Below, in pieces: positions 5,074-5,449 of a stretch of DNA of 5,449 nucleotides. Position 1 is the stretch's first letter; each line of letters begins with the position of its first letter. This stretch comes from G039029935 sp039029935 (GTDB lineage Bacteria > Chloroflexota > Anaerolineae > Caldilineales > Caldilineaceae), in assembly GCA_039029935.1 (NCBI GenBank), contig JBCCFC010000963.1, positions 1 through 5,449 of the forward strand. The letters run 5' to 3'. The position numbers and the translations under genes are program-made. The notes under the pieces are model-generated. The model ran no database searches. It saw only the letters and a program-made list of their open reading frames with translations, and had not been told where the DNA came from.

Positions 5074-5358
5074 CTACTGTATCGCTAACTTCACGCCTTT
5101 CAACAGTGTTACTAAATCTGTATTGAGCGCAAATGCCAGCTTTTGCGCTGTTTTCAACGTGATGTTTTTATCACCAGCCTCAATACGGACCAAATACGTC
5201 TTGTTCATGCCTGCGCGTTCAGCTAATTCATGCTGCGTCAGGTCACGCGCACGGCGCAATGTGCGGACACTTTGCCCCAAACGCTGATAAATCTCATCTG
5301 GTCTTCTGGTCATAGCATGGCTCATGGTTTGACTGGCTGTCATGGTTGTTTCTAACAT
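5074..5358 (-). CDS. XRE/Cro-CI family helix-turn-helix regulator
   Basis: A 94-residue DNA-binding protein from the ATG at 5358. The Cro/C1-type domain spans residues 26-87: RLGQSVRTLRRARDLTQHEL opens it, TQHELAERAG (41-50) is helix 2, NKTYLVRIEAG (52-62) is the recognition helix and turn, and the rest (TLKTAQKLAFALNTD) closes the fold. There is no second domain, so a sensor or toxin-binding role cannot be read. The frame extends upstream to a TTG at 5430, but residues from there look non-family and an AAAGGG ribosome-site-like run precedes 5358. Starts at the ATGs at 5343, 5325 or 5313 are also possible, because the 15 residues before the domain are poorly conserved-looking and methionine-rich. 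TAG stop at 5074-5076. It converges on the dehydrogenase. No toxin partner is visible, but the window ends upstream of the gene. Confidence 0.88.
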   Translation of the reverse strand: MLETTMTASQTMSHAMTRRPDEIYQRLGQSVRTLRRARDLTQHELAERAGMNKTYLVRIEAGDKNITLKTAQKLAFALNTDLVTLLKGVKLAIQ

Positions 5359-5369
5359 AGATTTGTATA

Positions 5370-5375
5370 CCCTTT
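5370..5375 (-). promoter_or_regulatory. Likely ribosome-binding site of the XRE gene
   Basis: On the - strand AAAGGG lies 11 bases before the ATG at 5358. The spacing is a little long, which leaves the start choice moderately uncertain. The leader beyond it (5376-5449) contains a TTGTCA near 5429 and an ATTGTCAAT near-palindrome at 5423-5431, weak candidates for a -35 box or operator that I do not annotate separately. Confidence 0.45.
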
Positions 5376-5449
5376 CTGAAATACTCAACCTACACAAATT
5401 GATAGAGTGAGTTTGTGCTTCTATTGACAATCTATCGGCTGCAATTTCA

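Noticed and set aside
4817..5074. - strand open frame of 85 codons rich in Gly/Val and His/Thr/Ser
   Set aside because: It is a translation of the two octamer-type arrays and the antisense end of the dehydrogenase; it has no independent coding signal.
5074..5358. Antitoxin of a toxin-antitoxin pair
   Set aside because: Small XRE proteins often are antitoxins, but no toxin gene is visible next to it. The downstream neighbour is a convergent dehydrogenase and the upstream side is cut off by the window end.
5359..5430. N-terminal extension of the XRE regulator from TTG 5430
   Set aside because: Rare start codon, no family-like sequence, and a better ATG at 5358 with a nearby AAAGGG. The stretch is more likely leader or promoter.

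Overview
The window holds most of a four-gene ABC importer operon on the + strand, followed by a short-chain dehydrogenase on the same strand. A small XRE-type DNA-binding regulator on the - strand converges on the dehydrogenase. Base composition is mid-range. Every gap between genes is 113-144 bp and packed with 7-, 8-, 16- or 31-bp tandem repeats or a perfect hairpin. From memory, such heptamer/octamer-laden intergenic DNA is typical of filamentous Chloroflexota (Anaerolineae-like) and of some Cyanobacteria. I favour Chloroflexota, but there is no marker gene here to prove it.

Layout: 2-838, substrate-binding protein of the YnjB type (5' end outside the window). 839-929, thirteen 7-bp repeats. 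981-1847, first permease. 1863-1941, a perfect 38-bp-arm hairpin. 1961-2764, second permease. 2767-2894, three consecutive simple-repeat arrays. 2909-3976, ATPase with a C-terminal TOBE region. 4010-4071, tandem 31-bp repeat. 4094-4948, classical NADP(H)-type short-chain dehydrogenase. 4951-5072, two octamer-type arrays of opposite polarity between the convergent genes. 5074-5358 (- strand), XRE regulator, with its likely leader out to the window end.

How the genes work together: an extracytoplasmic binding protein delivers a solute to a pore made of two different six-helix permeases. Each permease has the cytoplasmic EAA loop that docks on the ATPase. The parts match the Escherichia coli YnjB/YnjC/YnjD system, whose substrate is uncharacterised as far as I know. 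Here the two halves of YnjC are separate genes, and the ATPase is the long PotA/FbpC-like form. The substrate cannot be read from the sequence. The dehydrogenase may be co-transcribed with the importer, but nothing shows a shared pathway.

The protein-coding content is ordinary. The unusual part is the intergenic DNA: the near-unbroken 79-bp palindrome between the two permease genes, repeat arrays that begin 0-4 nt after stop codons, and a hand-counted reversal of G/C strand bias between and within operon genes. No previously undescribed enzyme system, CRISPR array, transposase, tRNA or rRNA was seen.
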